From Aeromonas taiwanensis (GTDB lineage Bacteria > Pseudomonadota > Gammaproteobacteria > Enterobacterales > Aeromonadaceae), in contig NZ_CDDD01000013.1 in assembly GCF_000820165.1 (NCBI RefSeq), positions 86,884-150,883 of the forward strand: 64,000 nucleotides of DNA. The letters run 5' to 3'. A program made the position numbers and the translations under genes. Below the pieces are notes generated by a model, which made no database searches, was not told where the DNA came from, and saw nothing but the letters and a program-made list of their open reading frames with translations. Of this stretch, positions 46,369-56,893 are shown piece by piece (positions within the stretch are counted from its first letter, which is position 1; each line of letters begins with the position of its first letter).

Positions 46369-47442
46369 ATGAAAGCGGCTATCGCCCAGATCAATACAGC
46401 GGCCCTGCGCCACAACCTCGCCGTGGTCAAGCGCCACGCCCCCCAATGCAAGATCATCGCCGTGGTCAAGGCCAACGCCTACGGCCACGGCCTGCTGCCG
46501 GTCGCCCGCACCCTGGTGGATGCAGACGCCTACGCGGTGGCCCGCATCGAGGAGGCGCTGATGCTGCGCTCCTGCGCCGTGGTCAAACCCATCGTGCTGC
46601 TGGAGGGCTTCTTCAGTGCTGCCGACCTGCCGGTGCTGGCGGCCAACAACCTGCAGACCGCGGTGCACACCTGGGAGCAGCTCGAGGCGCTGGAGCAGGC
46701 GGACTTGCCCGCTCCCGTGGTGGCCTGGCTCAAGCTCGACACCGGCATGCACCGCCTCGGGGTACGGGCCGAGGAGATGCCCGCCTTTATCGAGCGCCTC
46801 GGCAAGTGCAAGAACGTGGTGCAGCCGTTCAACGTCATGACCCACTTCAGCCGCTCCGACGAGCTGGACCAGCCCGCCACCCGCGAGCAGATCGACCTCT
46901 TCAGCAAGCTCACCGCGCCGCTGTTGGGCGAGCGCGCCATGGCGAACTCGGCAGGCATCCTGGCCTGGCCGGATGCCCACTGCGACTGGATCCGCCCCGG
47001 CGTCATCCTCTACGGTGTGTCCCCTTTCCCCAATACGGTAGCGGCGGATTACGATCTGCAGCCGGTGATGACCCTCAAGACCCAGCTCATCGCGGTGCGG
47101 GAGCACAAGGCGGGCGAGCCGGTGGGTTATGGCGCCAACTGGGTGTCGGATCGCGATACCCGGCTCGGGGTCATCGCCATCGGTTACGGCGACGGCTATC
47201 CGCGCATGGCCCCCAACGGCACACCTGTGCTGGTTAACGGCCGCATCGTGCCGCTGGTGGGCCGGGTCTCCATGGACATGACTACGGTGGACTTGGGCCC
47301 AGGCGCCACCGACAAGGCCGGCGACGAGGCGGTGCTCTGGGGCGAGGGGCTGCCGGTGGAGCAGGTGGCCGACCGGATTGGCACCATCCCCTACGAGCTC
47401 ATCACCAAGCTCACCTCCCGCGTCTTTATGGAGTATGTGTAG
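46369..47442 (+). CDS. alr: Alanine racemase
   Basis: 357 residues. PLP lysine is Lys34 in [11 protein letters not shown]; the barrel contains [32 protein letters not shown] and [11 protein letters not shown]; the C-terminal domain holds [16 protein letters not shown] and [14 protein letters not shown]. It makes D-alanine for peptidoglycan. ATG 46369 follows AAGGGA. Normally close behind dnaB; here 341 bases containing two dnaB tail copies intervene. Confidence 0.97.
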   Translation: MKAAIAQINTAALRHNLAVVKRHAPQCKIIAVVKANAYGHGLLPVARTLVDADAYAVARIEEALMLRSCAVVKPIVLLEGFFSAADLPVLAANNLQTAVHTWEQLEALEQADLPAPVVAWLKLDTGMHRLGVRAEEMPAFIERLGKCKNVVQPFNVMTHFSRSDELDQPATREQIDLFSKLTAPLLGERAMANSAGILAWPDAHCDWIRPGVILYGVSPFPNTVAADYDLQPVMTLKTQLIAVREHKAGEPVGYGANWVSDRDTRLGVIAIGYGDGYPRMAPNGTPVLVNGRIVPLVGRVSMDMTTVDLGPGATDKAGDEAVLWGEGLPVEQVADRIGTIPYELITKLTSRVFMEYV

Positions 47443-47449
47443 GCGAGTC

Positions 47450-47488
47450 GCCCCCTCATCCCCGACCCTTCTCCCGCAAGGGGAGAAC
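47450..47488. repeat. REP-like intergenic element
   Basis: The string CCCTCATCCCCGACCC followed by the palindrome TTCTCCC-GCAA-GGGGAGAA (47469-47487) is the type of short dispersed intergenic repeat common in proteobacteria. Only one copy is seen in this window. Confidence 0.5.
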
Positions 47489-47521
47489 AAAAAGGCCACC
47501 TCGATAAGGGCGGCCTTTTTT
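47489..47521 (+). terminator. Intrinsic terminator of alr
   Basis: AAAAAGGCC (47489-47497) / GGCCTTTTTT (47512-47521) with a 14-base loop that can pair partly (CC/GG). Confidence 0.75.
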
Positions 47522-47540
47522 ATGCCGCTTGCTCCATGGC

Positions 47541-47571
47541 AGAAAGAACAAGCCCCGCATTGGCGGGGCTT
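47541..47571 (-). terminator. Terminator of putA
   Basis: AAGCCCCGC (47550-47558) / GCGGGGCTT (47563-47571), loop ATTG; on the minus strand TTGTTCTTTCT follows. Confidence 0.75.
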
Positions 47572-47594
47572 GGGGTTCTGTCACTGGGGGGCGC

Positions 47595-50500
47595 TTAGCC
47601 TATGGTCATCAGGCTGGCGTTGCCACCGGCGGCGGCGGTGTTGACCGAGAGGGCGTGCTCGATGAGCAGACGCTCCAGCGGGATATCGGTCTCGCCGCGG
47701 TGCAGGCCGTGCACGCCGATGATGGCGCCGCCCCGGGCCGCCTGGCGGGCGGCGGCGAGCTTGCTCACCTCCCGCAGCTGATCGGAGTCGCCGTGGTGCA
47801 GCAGGGCATCGAAGTCAGCCTCGCCCGTGGCCCAGTCTGCCACCAGTGCGATGCGATCCCGCACCTCTGTCGGCAGGGAGGAGAGCAGGGTGCGGGTCTG
47901 GGCATCATCCTGCCACAGCACCCGGCTGCCCACCGCCAGCGCGGCGGCCAGCTGGGCCAGCAGATCTGCCTTCTCCTGTGCCAGGCACAGCACCGTCTCC
48001 CGGGGCTGCAGGCTGTAGCTGTTGCGCTCGCCGGTGGGGCCGGCCAGCAGCTGGGTACGGCCGCTCTGGGAGAGCGCGGCGTAACGGTCGCACAGGGCGG
48101 CGAGGGCCGGATCCTGCTTGCTCGCCCAGTTGCGCAGGGCCGCGAGGGGCGCCTTCGCTTCTGCTTGCGCCGTGGCGCCGGACTCCTGACGCAGCTGGTT
48201 GGCCACCGCGTCCTGGGGACGGGCGCCCAGCAGACGGTACATGTAGAGCGGGCCGCCCGCCTTGGGACCGGTGCCGGAGAGGCCTTCGCCGCCGAAGGGT
48301 TGCACCCCGACCACGGCGCCCACGATATTGCGGTTGACGTAGAGGTTGCCGACCTTGGCCACGTTCACCACCTGGGCGATGGTCTCGTCGATGCGGGTGT
48401 GAACCCCCAGGGTCAGGCCGTAGCCGCTGCCGTTGATCTGCTCGAGCAGCTCGCCGAGCCTGGCGCGCGGGTAGCGAACCAGGTGCAGCACGGGACCGAA
48501 CACCTCGCGACCCAGCTCGTCCAGGCTGTCCAGCTCGATCAGGGTCGGCAGCACGAAGGTGCCGCGGCTGCAGGCATCCCCCTGGGCGCGGGCGATCTGG
48601 TGCACCTTGCGGCCCTTGTCGCCCATCGCCTTGATGTGGCGCTCGATGTTGGCTTTGGCCTCGGCGTCGATGACGGGGCCGATGTCGGTGGCGAGGTGCT
48701 CGGGGCTGCCGACCTTGTACTCGGCCATGGCGCCCTTGAGCATCCGGATCACCCGCTCCGCCACGTCGTCCTGCACGCACAGCACCCGCAGGGCGGAGCA
48801 GCGCTGACCGGCGCTGTCGAACGCCGAGGAGATGACGTCCATCACCACCTGTTCGGTCAAGGCGGAGGAGTCGACGATCATGGCGTTCTGGCCGCCGGTC
48901 TCGGCGATCAGCGGAATGGTGCGTCCCTGGGCATCGAGGCGACCGGCCAGGTTGCGGGAGATGATGCCCGCCACCTCGGTGGAGCCGGTGAACATGACAC
49001 CACGGATCCGCTCGTCACCGATCAGGGCCGCGCCCACGGTTTCGCCGCGGCCCGGCAGCAGTTGCACCGCGCCCTCGGGCACGCCGGCTTCGCGCAGGAT
49101 ACGCACCGCCTGGGCGGCGACGAGGGGGGTCTGCTCGGCCGGTTTCGCGAGCACTGTGTTGCCGGCGGCCAGGGCTGCGCAGACCTGGCCGGTGAAGATG
49201 GCCAGCGGGAAGTTCCAGGGGCTGATGCAGACCACGGGGCCGAGCGGCCGGTGGGTGTCGTTCGCGAAGTGATCGCGGGCCTGGGCAGCGTAGTAGCGCA
49301 GGAAGTCCACCGCCTCGCGCACCTCGGCGATGGCGTTGGCGAAGGTCTTGCCGGACTCGCGCACCAGCAGGCCCATCAGGGGCTGCAGCTCGGACTCCAT
49401 CAGATCGGCGGCACGCTCCAGCACGGCGGCCCGCTCGGCAGGCTGGGTGGCCTGCCAGATCTGGCCGCTCGCCAGGGCGCAGGTGAGGGCCTGATCCACC
49501 ATCTCGACGGAGGCTTCGCTCACCTGACCGACGATGTCGCGGTGATCCGCCGGGTTGATCACGGGCTGGAAGGCGCCGGGGGCGTCGAGTTCGCAGCCCA
49601 GCATGGGCAGGGCCTGGTAGGCGGTGTTGGTGCTGGCGAGCAGGGCGGCGGAGAGCGATCCCAGACGGTGCTCGTTCGCGAGATCCAGGCCGGCGGAGTT
49701 CGGGCGAGCCTCGCCGTAGAGATCCCGGGGCAGGGGGATGCGCGGGTGCGGCAGGCCCAGGCTGCCTTCGCGAGCGGCCATCTGTTCGATCTGCTGCACC
49801 GGATCCTGCACCAGATCCGAGAGGGAGATGTTGTTGTCCGCGATGCGGTTGACGAAGGAGGTGTTGGCTCCGTTCTCCAGCAGGCGGCGCACCAGGTAGG
49901 CGAGCAGGGTCTCATGGCTGCCGACGGGGGCATAGATGCGGCAGGGGCGACCCAGCTTGCCGTCCGCTACCTTGCCGACCACCTGTTCGTACAGGGGTTC
50001 ACCCATGCCGTGCAGGCACTGGAACTCGTACTGGCCCGGGTAGTAGTTCTGGCCTGCCAGCTGATAGATGGCTGACAGGGAGTGGGCGTTGTGGGTGGCA
50101 AACTGGGGATAGATGGCCTCAGGCACCGCCAGCAGCTTGCGGGCGCAGGCGAGATAGGAGACATCCGTGTAGGGCTTGCGGGTGTAGACCGGATAGCCTT
50201 CCAGCCCTTCCTGCTGGGCGCGCTTGATCTCGCTGTCCCAGTAGGCGCCCTTCACCAGGCGGATCATCAGGCGGTGACGGCTGCGCTTGGCGAGATCGAT
50301 GACGTAGTCGATCACATAGGGGCAGCGCTTCTGGTAGGCCTGGATGACGAAGCCGATACCGTTCCAGTCGGCGAGGCTGGGGTCGAAGCAGAGCTTCTCC
50401 AGCAGATCCAGAGAGATCTCCAGGCGATCGGCTTCCTCGGCGTCGATGTTGATGCCGATGTCATACTGCCTGGCGAGCTGGGTCAGACCGAGCAGGGTGG

Positions 50501-51545
50501 GGTAGAGCTCTTCCATGACGCGATCGTACTGAGCGCGGCTGTAGCGCGGATGCAGGGCGGAGAGCTTGATGGAGATGCCCGGCCCCTCGTAGATGCCGCG
50601 ACCGTGGGAGGCCTTGCCAATGGCGTGGATGGCCTGCTCGTAGGAGGCGAGGTAGCGCTTGGCATCCTCTTCGGTCAGGGCCGCTTCCCCCAGCATGTCG
50701 TAGGAGTAGCGGAAGCCCTTGGTCTCCATGCCGCCTGCGTTCGCCAGCGCCTCGGCGATGGTCTCGCCGGTGACGAACTGCTCGCCCATCAGGCGCATCG
50801 CCATGTCCACACCCTTGCGGATGAGCGGCTCACCGCCCTTGCCGATCAGACCCTTGAGGGAGCTGTTGAGGCCCGCCTCGTTGTGGGTGGCCACCAGCTT
50901 GCCGGTGATGAGCAGGCCCCAGGAGGCGGCGTTGACGAACAGCGAGGTGCTCTGGCCCAGGTGCTGGCTCCAGTTGCCGCCGCTGATCTTGTCGCGGATG
51001 AGGGCGTCGCGGGTCGCCTTGTCGGGGATGCGCAGCAGCGCCTCCGCCAGGCACATCAGGGCTACCCCTTCCTGGGAGGAGAGGGAGAACTCCTGCAGCA
51101 GCCCCTGCACCAGGCCCTGGCGGCCGCTGGCGCTCTTCTGGTTGCGCAGTTTCTCGGCGATGCTCATGGCGAGTTTCTGGGTGGCGTCGGCCTTCTCCTT
51201 GGGCAGGCGCGCCTGCTCCAGCAGCATGGGGACGGCCTCGGTCTCGGGGCGGCGATAGGCCCCTGTGATGGCGGCCCGCAGGACGGACTGGGGCAGGATG
51301 CTCTCGGCAAACTCGAGGAAGACCTGGATGCCCTGCTCGGTCAGGGTCTCGACGGCCTCTTCTCCGGCGGCGGCGGCCAGTCCGGAGTGCTCGGGAGGGG
51401 TCAGACCGCGCTCCAGTTGCTCCAGATAGGTGAAGATCGCCTGCTTGATCAGCCAGTGGGGGGTGCGATCCAGGGTCTGGGCGGCCTGCTTGAGCCGGTC
51501 GCGGGTCGCTTCGTCGAGTTTAACGCCAAGGGTGGTGGTAGCCAT
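47595..51545 (-). CDS. putA: Trifunctional PutA: proline dehydrogenase, glutamate semialdehyde dehydrogenase and repressor
   Basis: 1316 residues (E. coli 1320). N-terminal ribbon-helix-helix TTTLGVKLDEATRDRLKQAA with DRTPHWLIKQAIFTYLEQLE is almost the E. coli sequence, so it should bind DNA and repress put genes. FAD-binding PRODH domain follows (about 90-570; RLVKGAYWDSEIKRAQ), then the NAD-linked aldehyde dehydrogenase (about 650-1120; ISPWNFPLAIFTG, Glu in ETGGQNA, Cys in AGQRCSALR) and a C-terminal ALDH-like closing domain. Oxidises proline to glutamate at the membrane. ATG 51545 has AGGAAG upstream. Divergent from an MHS transporter across five PutA-type operators. Confidence 0.97.
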   Translation of the reverse strand: MATTTLGVKLDEATRDRLKQAAQTLDRTPHWLIKQAIFTYLEQLERGLTPPEHSGLAAAAGEEAVETLTEQGIQVFLEFAESILPQSVLRAAITGAYRRPETEAVPMLLEQARLPKEKADATQKLAMSIAEKLRNQKSASGRQGLVQGLLQEFSLSSQEGVALMCLAEALLRIPDKATRDALIRDKISGGNWSQHLGQSTSLFVNAASWGLLITGKLVATHNEAGLNSSLKGLIGKGGEPLIRKGVDMAMRLMGEQFVTGETIAEALANAGGMETKGFRYSYDMLGEAALTEEDAKRYLASYEQAIHAIGKASHGRGIYEGPGISIKLSALHPRYSRAQYDRVMEELYPTLLGLTQLARQYDIGINIDAEEADRLEISLDLLEKLCFDPSLADWNGIGFVIQAYQKRCPYVIDYVIDLAKRSRHRLMIRLVKGAYWDSEIKRAQQEGLEGYPVYTRKPYTDVSYLACARKLLAVPEAIYPQFATHNAHSLSAIYQLAGQNYYPGQYEFQCLHGMGEPLYEQVVGKVADGKLGRPCRIYAPVGSHETLLAYLVRRLLENGANTSFVNRIADNNISLSDLVQDPVQQIEQMAAREGSLGLPHPRIPLPRDLYGEARPNSAGLDLANEHRLGSLSAALLASTNTAYQALPMLGCELDAPGAFQPVINPADHRDIVGQVSEASVEMVDQALTCALASGQIWQATQPAERAAVLERAADLMESELQPLMGLLVRESGKTFANAIAEVREAVDFLRYYAAQARDHFANDTHRPLGPVVCISPWNFPLAIFTGQVCAALAAGNTVLAKPAEQTPLVAAQAVRILREAGVPEGAVQLLPGRGETVGAALIGDERIRGVMFTGSTEVAGIISRNLAGRLDAQGRTIPLIAETGGQNAMIVDSSALTEQVVMDVISSAFDSAGQRCSALRVLCVQDDVAERVIRMLKGAMAEYKVGSPEHLATDIGPVIDAEAKANIERHIKAMGDKGRKVHQIARAQGDACSRGTFVLPTLIELDSLDELGREVFGPVLHLVRYPRARLGELLEQINGSGYGLTLGVHTRIDETIAQVVNVAKVGNLYVNRNIVGAVVGVQPFGGEGLSGTGPKAGGPLYMYRLLGARPQDAVANQLRQESGATAQAEAKAPLAALRNWASKQDPALAALCDRYAALSQSGRTQLLAGPTGERNSYSLQPRETVLCLAQEKADLLAQLAAALAVGSRVLWQDDAQTRTLLSSLPTEVRDRIALVADWATGEADFDALLHHGDSDQLREVSKLAAARQAARGGAIIGVHGLHRGETDIPLERLLIEHALSVNTAAAGGNASLMTIG

Positions 51546-51604
51546 GGGACTTCCTGTGTCTAGAAGGTAACAATATTACCGGACGGTTAAATTTTGACGA
51601 TAAT

Positions 51605-51844
51605 GGTGCAACTAGGTGCAACCTTCAAGCAAGAATTTTTAATGGTTGTGCTACACGGTTTCGTTTGAGTTGAGGCCTTGCTAGGGCTGTGCTGGTGGAA
51701 AAAACTGCCCCGGTAGTGATTTTTGCTGCTGGATCAGCTTGTTAACAATTTAAATTGTGAATGTTGTTAATGGTGCAACCTGTAGATGGATCTCGGTTGC
51801 ATCTTTTTTTTGCCGCTGTCTAAGATGTGCCGCGTGGGTGCAAC
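51605..51844. promoter_or_regulatory. Five PutA operator-type hexamers in the putA divergent region
   Basis: The PutA recognition core GTTGCA (known from the E. coli put control region) occurs as TGCAAC at 51607-51612, 51617-51622, 51774-51779 and 51839-51844 and as GTTGCA at 51796-51801. Four lie in a longer shared GGTGCAAC. Chance would give about 0.2 hits on both strands in 358 bases. The first two sit near the putA start, the others near the transporter. The region also holds an AT-rich stretch with TTAACAATTTAAATTGT at 51742-51758. Confidence 0.8.
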
Positions 51845-51903
51845 CGAAGCATGGATGTGATGCCCCACCACTCGCTGACAACAACCTTCAAGGAATGAAG
51901 ACA

Positions 51904-53226
51904 ATGATGACTACACCCCTGGTGCAGCCACAGACGGCTGCGACCCGAAAACGGGCGCTGATCGCCAGCCTCACCGGCAGCTCTATCGAATGGTTCGACT
52001 ATTTCCTCTATGGCACGGCCGCGGCCCTGGTGTTCAACAAGCTGTTCTTCCCGAACTTCGACCCCGTGGTCGGCCTGATGCTCTCCTACCTCTCCTTCTC
52101 CCTCACCTTCTTCATCCGGCCCATCGGCGGGGTGCTGTTTGCCCATATCGGCGATCGCATCGGCCGCAAGAAGACGCTGGTGATCACCCTCTCCCTGATG
52201 GGGGGCGCCACCGTGTTGATCGGCTGCCTGCCGACCTATGAGCAGATCGGCATATGGGCCCCCATCTTGCTCATCTCCCTGCGGGTGGTGCAGGGCATGG
52301 GCATCGGCGGCGAGTGGGGCGGAGCCCTGCTGCTGGCCTATGAGTATGCGCCCCCCAGGCGCAAGGGGCTGTTTGGCAGCGTGCCCCAGGTGGGCGTCAC
52401 CATCGGCATGCTGCTGGCGACCCTGGCGGTGAGCCTGATGGCCATGCTGCCGGAGGCGCAATTCCTCTCCTGGGGCTGGCGGGTGCCCTTCCTGCTGAGT
52501 GCGGGCCTGGTGTTCCTCGGCCTCTGGATCCGGCACGGGCTGGACGAGACCCCCGAGTTCAAGCAGGCCAAGGCCAGCGGCAATGTGGCCAAGATGCCCC
52601 TGCTGGAGACTCTGCGCCACCACTGGCGGGAAGTGCTGATCGCCGCCGGCCTCAAGGTGGTGGAGACGGCCCCCTTCTACATCTTCTCCACCTTCGTGGT
52701 GAGCTACGCGGTCAACTCCCTGGCCTATGAGAAGGGGGTGGCGCTCCATGCAGTCATGCTGGGAGCCCTGGTGGCGACCGGCATGATCCCCCTGATGGGG
52801 GCGCTGTCGGACAGGGTGGGGCGCAAGGCGGTCTACATCGGCGGCATCCTGGGGCTGGCGCTCTTCATCGTCCCCTACTTCATGCTGCTCGACACCCGCG
52901 CCGGCTGGGGCATCACCCTGGCGACCGTGATCGGCTTCGGTGTGCTCTGGGCTCCGATCACCGCCGTGCTGGGCACCCTCTCCTCGGAGATCTTCGCCAC
53001 CCGGGTGCGCTACACAGGTATCACCCTGGGCTACCAGCTGGGGGCCGCCCTGGCCGGCGGCACGGCGCCCCTCATCGCCACCTGGCTGCTGAGCCGCTAC
53101 CAGGGGGACTGGCAGCCGGTCGCTCTCTACATGCTGGTGACCGTCGGCATCTCCCTGGTGGCCATACTGGCCATCGGCAGGGGCCGGGACGCCGAGTTGC
53201 CTACCGGGGAAGTGGAGGCCGGGTAA
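51904..53226 (+). CDS. MHS family MFS transporter, putative proline permease
   Basis: 440 residues from ATG 51904 (AAGGA nine bases upstream; ATGs at 51895 and 51907 are alternatives). Twelve membrane helices; metabolite:H+ symporter signature in GSSIEWFDYFLYGTAAALVF, the inter-helix motif GDRIGRKKTLV and GIGGEWGGALLLAYEY, as in ProP/ShiA/KgtP. Position opposite putA across PutA operators suggests proline or a related substrate. ProP-like coiled-coil tail is absent. Not PutP (which is an SSS transporter). Confidence 0.88.
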   Translation: MMTTPLVQPQTAATRKRALIASLTGSSIEWFDYFLYGTAAALVFNKLFFPNFDPVVGLMLSYLSFSLTFFIRPIGGVLFAHIGDRIGRKKTLVITLSLMGGATVLIGCLPTYEQIGIWAPILLISLRVVQGMGIGGEWGGALLLAYEYAPPRRKGLFGSVPQVGVTIGMLLATLAVSLMAMLPEAQFLSWGWRVPFLLSAGLVFLGLWIRHGLDETPEFKQAKASGNVAKMPLLETLRHHWREVLIAAGLKVVETAPFYIFSTFVVSYAVNSLAYEKGVALHAVMLGALVATGMIPLMGALSDRVGRKAVYIGGILGLALFIVPYFMLLDTRAGWGITLATVIGFGVLWAPITAVLGTLSSEIFATRVRYTGITLGYQLGAALAGGTAPLIATWLLSRYQGDWQPVALYMLVTVGISLVAILAIGRGRDAELPTGEVEAG

Positions 53227-53332
53227 GGCAAGCCTCCCGGGCGCACCCCCGTCTGGGCGGGAGCGGGGGGCTGACCTCTTCTATGCTGTTAGCTGGCCAG
53301 CGGGGCCAGCGACTGGTGACAAGGAGAAACCC

Positions 53333-53770
53333 ATGGCGCGTGTGAGTACCTATCTCAATTTTGCCCGGGAGACGGAGGCCGCCTTCCTCTTCTACCGCAC
53401 TGTGTTCGGCGGGGAGTTTGACGGCCCCATCCACCGCTTCAAGGAGTCCCCCGGCTGCCCGGGCCAGCCGCCCCTGTCCGAGGAGGACGGGGAGCTGGTG
53501 ATGCACGTGGCGCTGCCCATCCTCGGCGGTCACGTGCTGATGGGCACGGATGCGCCCGCCAGCATGGGGTTCACTCTGGTACAGGGCAACAACAGCTACC
53601 TCAACCTGGAGCCGGACAGCCGGGCCGAGACGGATCGCCTGTTCGCGGCCCTGGCCGAGGGGGGCAAGGTGGAGATGGCGCTGCAGGAGATGTTCTGGGG
53701 CGACTACTTCGGATCCCTGGTGGACAAGTTCGGTACCCACTGGATGTTCAACTGCCAGAGCAAGACGTGA
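53333..53770 (+). CDS. VOC family (PhnB-like) protein
   Basis: 145 residues, two glyoxalase-like beta-alpha-beta modules: STYLNFARETEAAFLFYRTVFGG and GNNSYLNLEPDSRAETDRLF, closing with FWGDYFGSLVDKFGTHWMFN, the PhnB/YjdN ending. Enzymatic function of this group is unknown. ATG 53333 has GGAG upstream. Single gene. Confidence 0.85.
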   Translation: MARVSTYLNFARETEAAFLFYRTVFGGEFDGPIHRFKESPGCPGQPPLSEEDGELVMHVALPILGGHVLMGTDAPASMGFTLVQGNNSYLNLEPDSRAETDRLFAALAEGGKVEMALQEMFWGDYFGSLVDKFGTHWMFNCQSKT

Positions 53771-53797
53771 GAACAGACTGCAAGCACGGAAGGAGAA

Positions 53798-53827
53798 GCA
53801 GGGGCGCCACGGCGCCCCTGCTTTTTT
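53798..53827. terminator. Terminator between VOC gene and fumC
   Basis: GCAGGGGCGCC (53798-53808) / GGCGCCCCTGC (53811-53821), then six T. Confidence 0.88.
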
Positions 53828-53832
53828 ACGGG

Positions 53833-55236
<1,404 letters not shown>

Positions 55237-55300
55237 CGCGTTTCTCCTGCCGTTGGGGTGGTGATCCCCAGCATGAACTCAAACGGCGGCCGGGGCCAGC

Positions 55301-55328
55301 TTGCACACAACTTATCTTTGCTTATAAT
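55301..55328 (+). promoter_or_regulatory. Sigma-70 promoter of the marR-emrAB operon
   Basis: TTGCAC (55301-55306), 16-base spacer, perfect TATAAT (55323-55328), about 30 bases before the marR ATG. Confidence 0.75.
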
Positions 55329-55336
55329 GAGCAAAG
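55316..55336. promoter_or_regulatory. MarR-type operator overlapping the -10 element
   Basis: Inverted repeat CTTTGCT (55316-55322) / AGCAAAG (55330-55336) centred on TATAATG. A bound MarR dimer would cover the -10 box, so autorepression is likely. Confidence 0.7.
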
Positions 55337-55358
55337 CTTACTATATAGGTGGCATGCC

Positions 55359-55787
55359 ATGAACAAACAGCCCGACACCCTCGGCTTCCTGATAGGGGAC
55401 GTCCAGCGCCTGATGCGCCGCCAGTTCCAGCAGCAGCTGGAGGGCAGCGGCCTCACCCTGGCACAGGCCAGGGCCCTGGTGCATATCGCGCGCAGCCAGG
55501 GGATCCGCCAGGTGGATCTGGCGGATAGGCTCGACATCCAGCCCATCACCCTGGCCCGCCAGCTCGATCAGCTGGCGGAGAGCGGCCTGGTGGAGCGGCG
55601 CAGTGATCCCCATGACAGGCGGGCCTATCAGCTGTTTCTGACCGAGGCGGCCACCCCCCACCTGGCGATGATCAAGCGGGCCGCCGACCTGGTGCATCAG
55701 AGGGCCATCGGCGAGCTGGGGGAGGAGGCGACAGAGGCCCTGTGCCACTCCCTCAAGATCCTGCGTGCCAACCTCTGCCACTCCTGA
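55359..55787 (+). CDS. MarR family transcriptional regulator
   Basis: 142 residues; winged helix with ARSQGIRQVDLADRLDIQPITLARQLDQL (in part) as the HTH and wing VERRSDPHDRRAYQLFLTE. Homodimeric repressor released by small phenolics or drugs in this family. ATG 55359 has AGGTGG upstream. Heads an operon with emrA and emrB, 37 bases upstream of emrA, and a palindrome lies on its own -10 box. Confidence 0.92.
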   Translation: MNKQPDTLGFLIGDVQRLMRRQFQQQLEGSGLTLAQARALVHIARSQGIRQVDLADRLDIQPITLARQLDQLAESGLVERRSDPHDRRAYQLFLTEAATPHLAMIKRAADLVHQRAIGELGEEATEALCHSLKILRANLCHS

Positions 55788-55824
55788 TTCTTTTTGTTTG
55801 ACGCAACCAATGCGGAGCGATCTC

Positions 55825-56892
55825 ATGACCCATGACTCACCCTCTTCCCCCCGTCCCGCGGCCAATCGGCGCCGCACCCGCCTGCTGTTGCTGGTGGTGG
55901 TGCCGGCCCTGGTGCTGCTCGGGGCGGGGGCCATCTACCTGCAGGGCGGACGCTATGTCGAGACGGACAACGCCTATGTGAAAGCGGACAAGGTGCCCAT
56001 CAGTACCGAGGTACTGGGCCGGGTAGCCAAGGTGTTCGTCGACGAGAACCAGCAGGTCAAGGCCGGCCAGCCGCTGTTCGAGCTGGATCCCGAATCCTTC
56101 CGGGTCGCCGTGACCAAGGCCGAGGCGGAACTCGCCAAGGTGCGCACCGATCTGGTGGCGCTGCAGACCAGCTATCGGGGCCAGCAGGCCGAAATCGCCG
56201 TGGCCCGCACCCGCCATGCCTATGCCGTGAAGGAGGAACACCGCCAGGCGGATCTGGTGGCCAAGCACTTCACCTCTACCGCCAATTACGACGATGCGCG
56301 CCAGCTCACCATACAGACAGCCCAGCAGCAGGTGGCGCTGGAGGAGGGGCTCAAGAAGATTGAGGCCTCCCTCAGCGGGGACGTGAACCTGCCGGTGGAG
56401 CAGCAGCCCGCTTATCGGGAAGCCGCCGCCGGACTGGCCAAGGCCAGGCTGGATCTGGCTCGCACCACCGTTTATGCCCCCGCCAACGGCGTCGCCAGCC
56501 AGCTGCCCAAGCCGGGCCAGTACATGATCGCGGGCATGACCGCCATGATGCTGGTGGAGACCGACACCCCCTGGGTGGAGGCGAACTTCACCGAGACGGA
56601 GCTGACCCATGTGCAGCCTGGCCAGCGGGTCGACATCAGCGTGGACACCTACCCGGATGCCCATTGGACCGGGGTGGTGGAGAGTCTGAGCCCGGCCACC
56701 GGCTCCGAGTTCTCGGTGATCCCGGCCCAGAACGCCACCGGCAACTGGGTCAAGATCGCCCAGCGCGTGGCGGTGCGGATCAAGCTGGACACGGGGGCGG
56801 ATCTGCCCACCCTGCGGGCGGGGCTGAGCGCCATCGCCGAGATCGACACCGGTCACCAGCGCTCCCTGCCCGGCTGGTCGAGCCGAGGTTGA
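55825..56892 (+). CDS. emrA: EmrA-type membrane fusion protein of a multidrug efflux system
   Basis: 355 residues from ATG 55825 (GGAG seven bases upstream; ATG 55810 is less well spaced). One N-terminal membrane helix (LLLLVVVPALVLLGAGAIYL) then periplasmic HlyD-type lipoyl halves (YVETDNAYVKADKVPIS, GRVAKVFVDENQQVKAGQPLFELDP), an alpha-hairpin coiled coil (about 95-200) and beta-barrel (TPWVEANFTETELTHVQPGQRV). Links EmrB to an outer-membrane channel. One base separates its stop from emrB. Confidence 0.9.
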   Translation: MTHDSPSSPRPAANRRRTRLLLLVVVPALVLLGAGAIYLQGGRYVETDNAYVKADKVPISTEVLGRVAKVFVDENQQVKAGQPLFELDPESFRVAVTKAEAELAKVRTDLVALQTSYRGQQAEIAVARTRHAYAVKEEHRQADLVAKHFTSTANYDDARQLTIQTAQQQVALEEGLKKIEASLSGDVNLPVEQQPAYREAAAGLAKARLDLARTTVYAPANGVASQLPKPGQYMIAGMTAMMLVETDTPWVEANFTETELTHVQPGQRVDISVDTYPDAHWTGVVESLSPATGSEFSVIPAQNATGNWVKIAQRVAVRIKLDTGADLPTLRAGLSAIAEIDTGHQRSLPGWSSRG

Positions 56893-56893
56893 T

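Noticed and set aside
47529..50075. Long plus-strand frame opposite putA
   Set aside because: Antisense to the dehydrogenase domains of PutA; composition is that of a reverse-complement artefact in GC-rich DNA.
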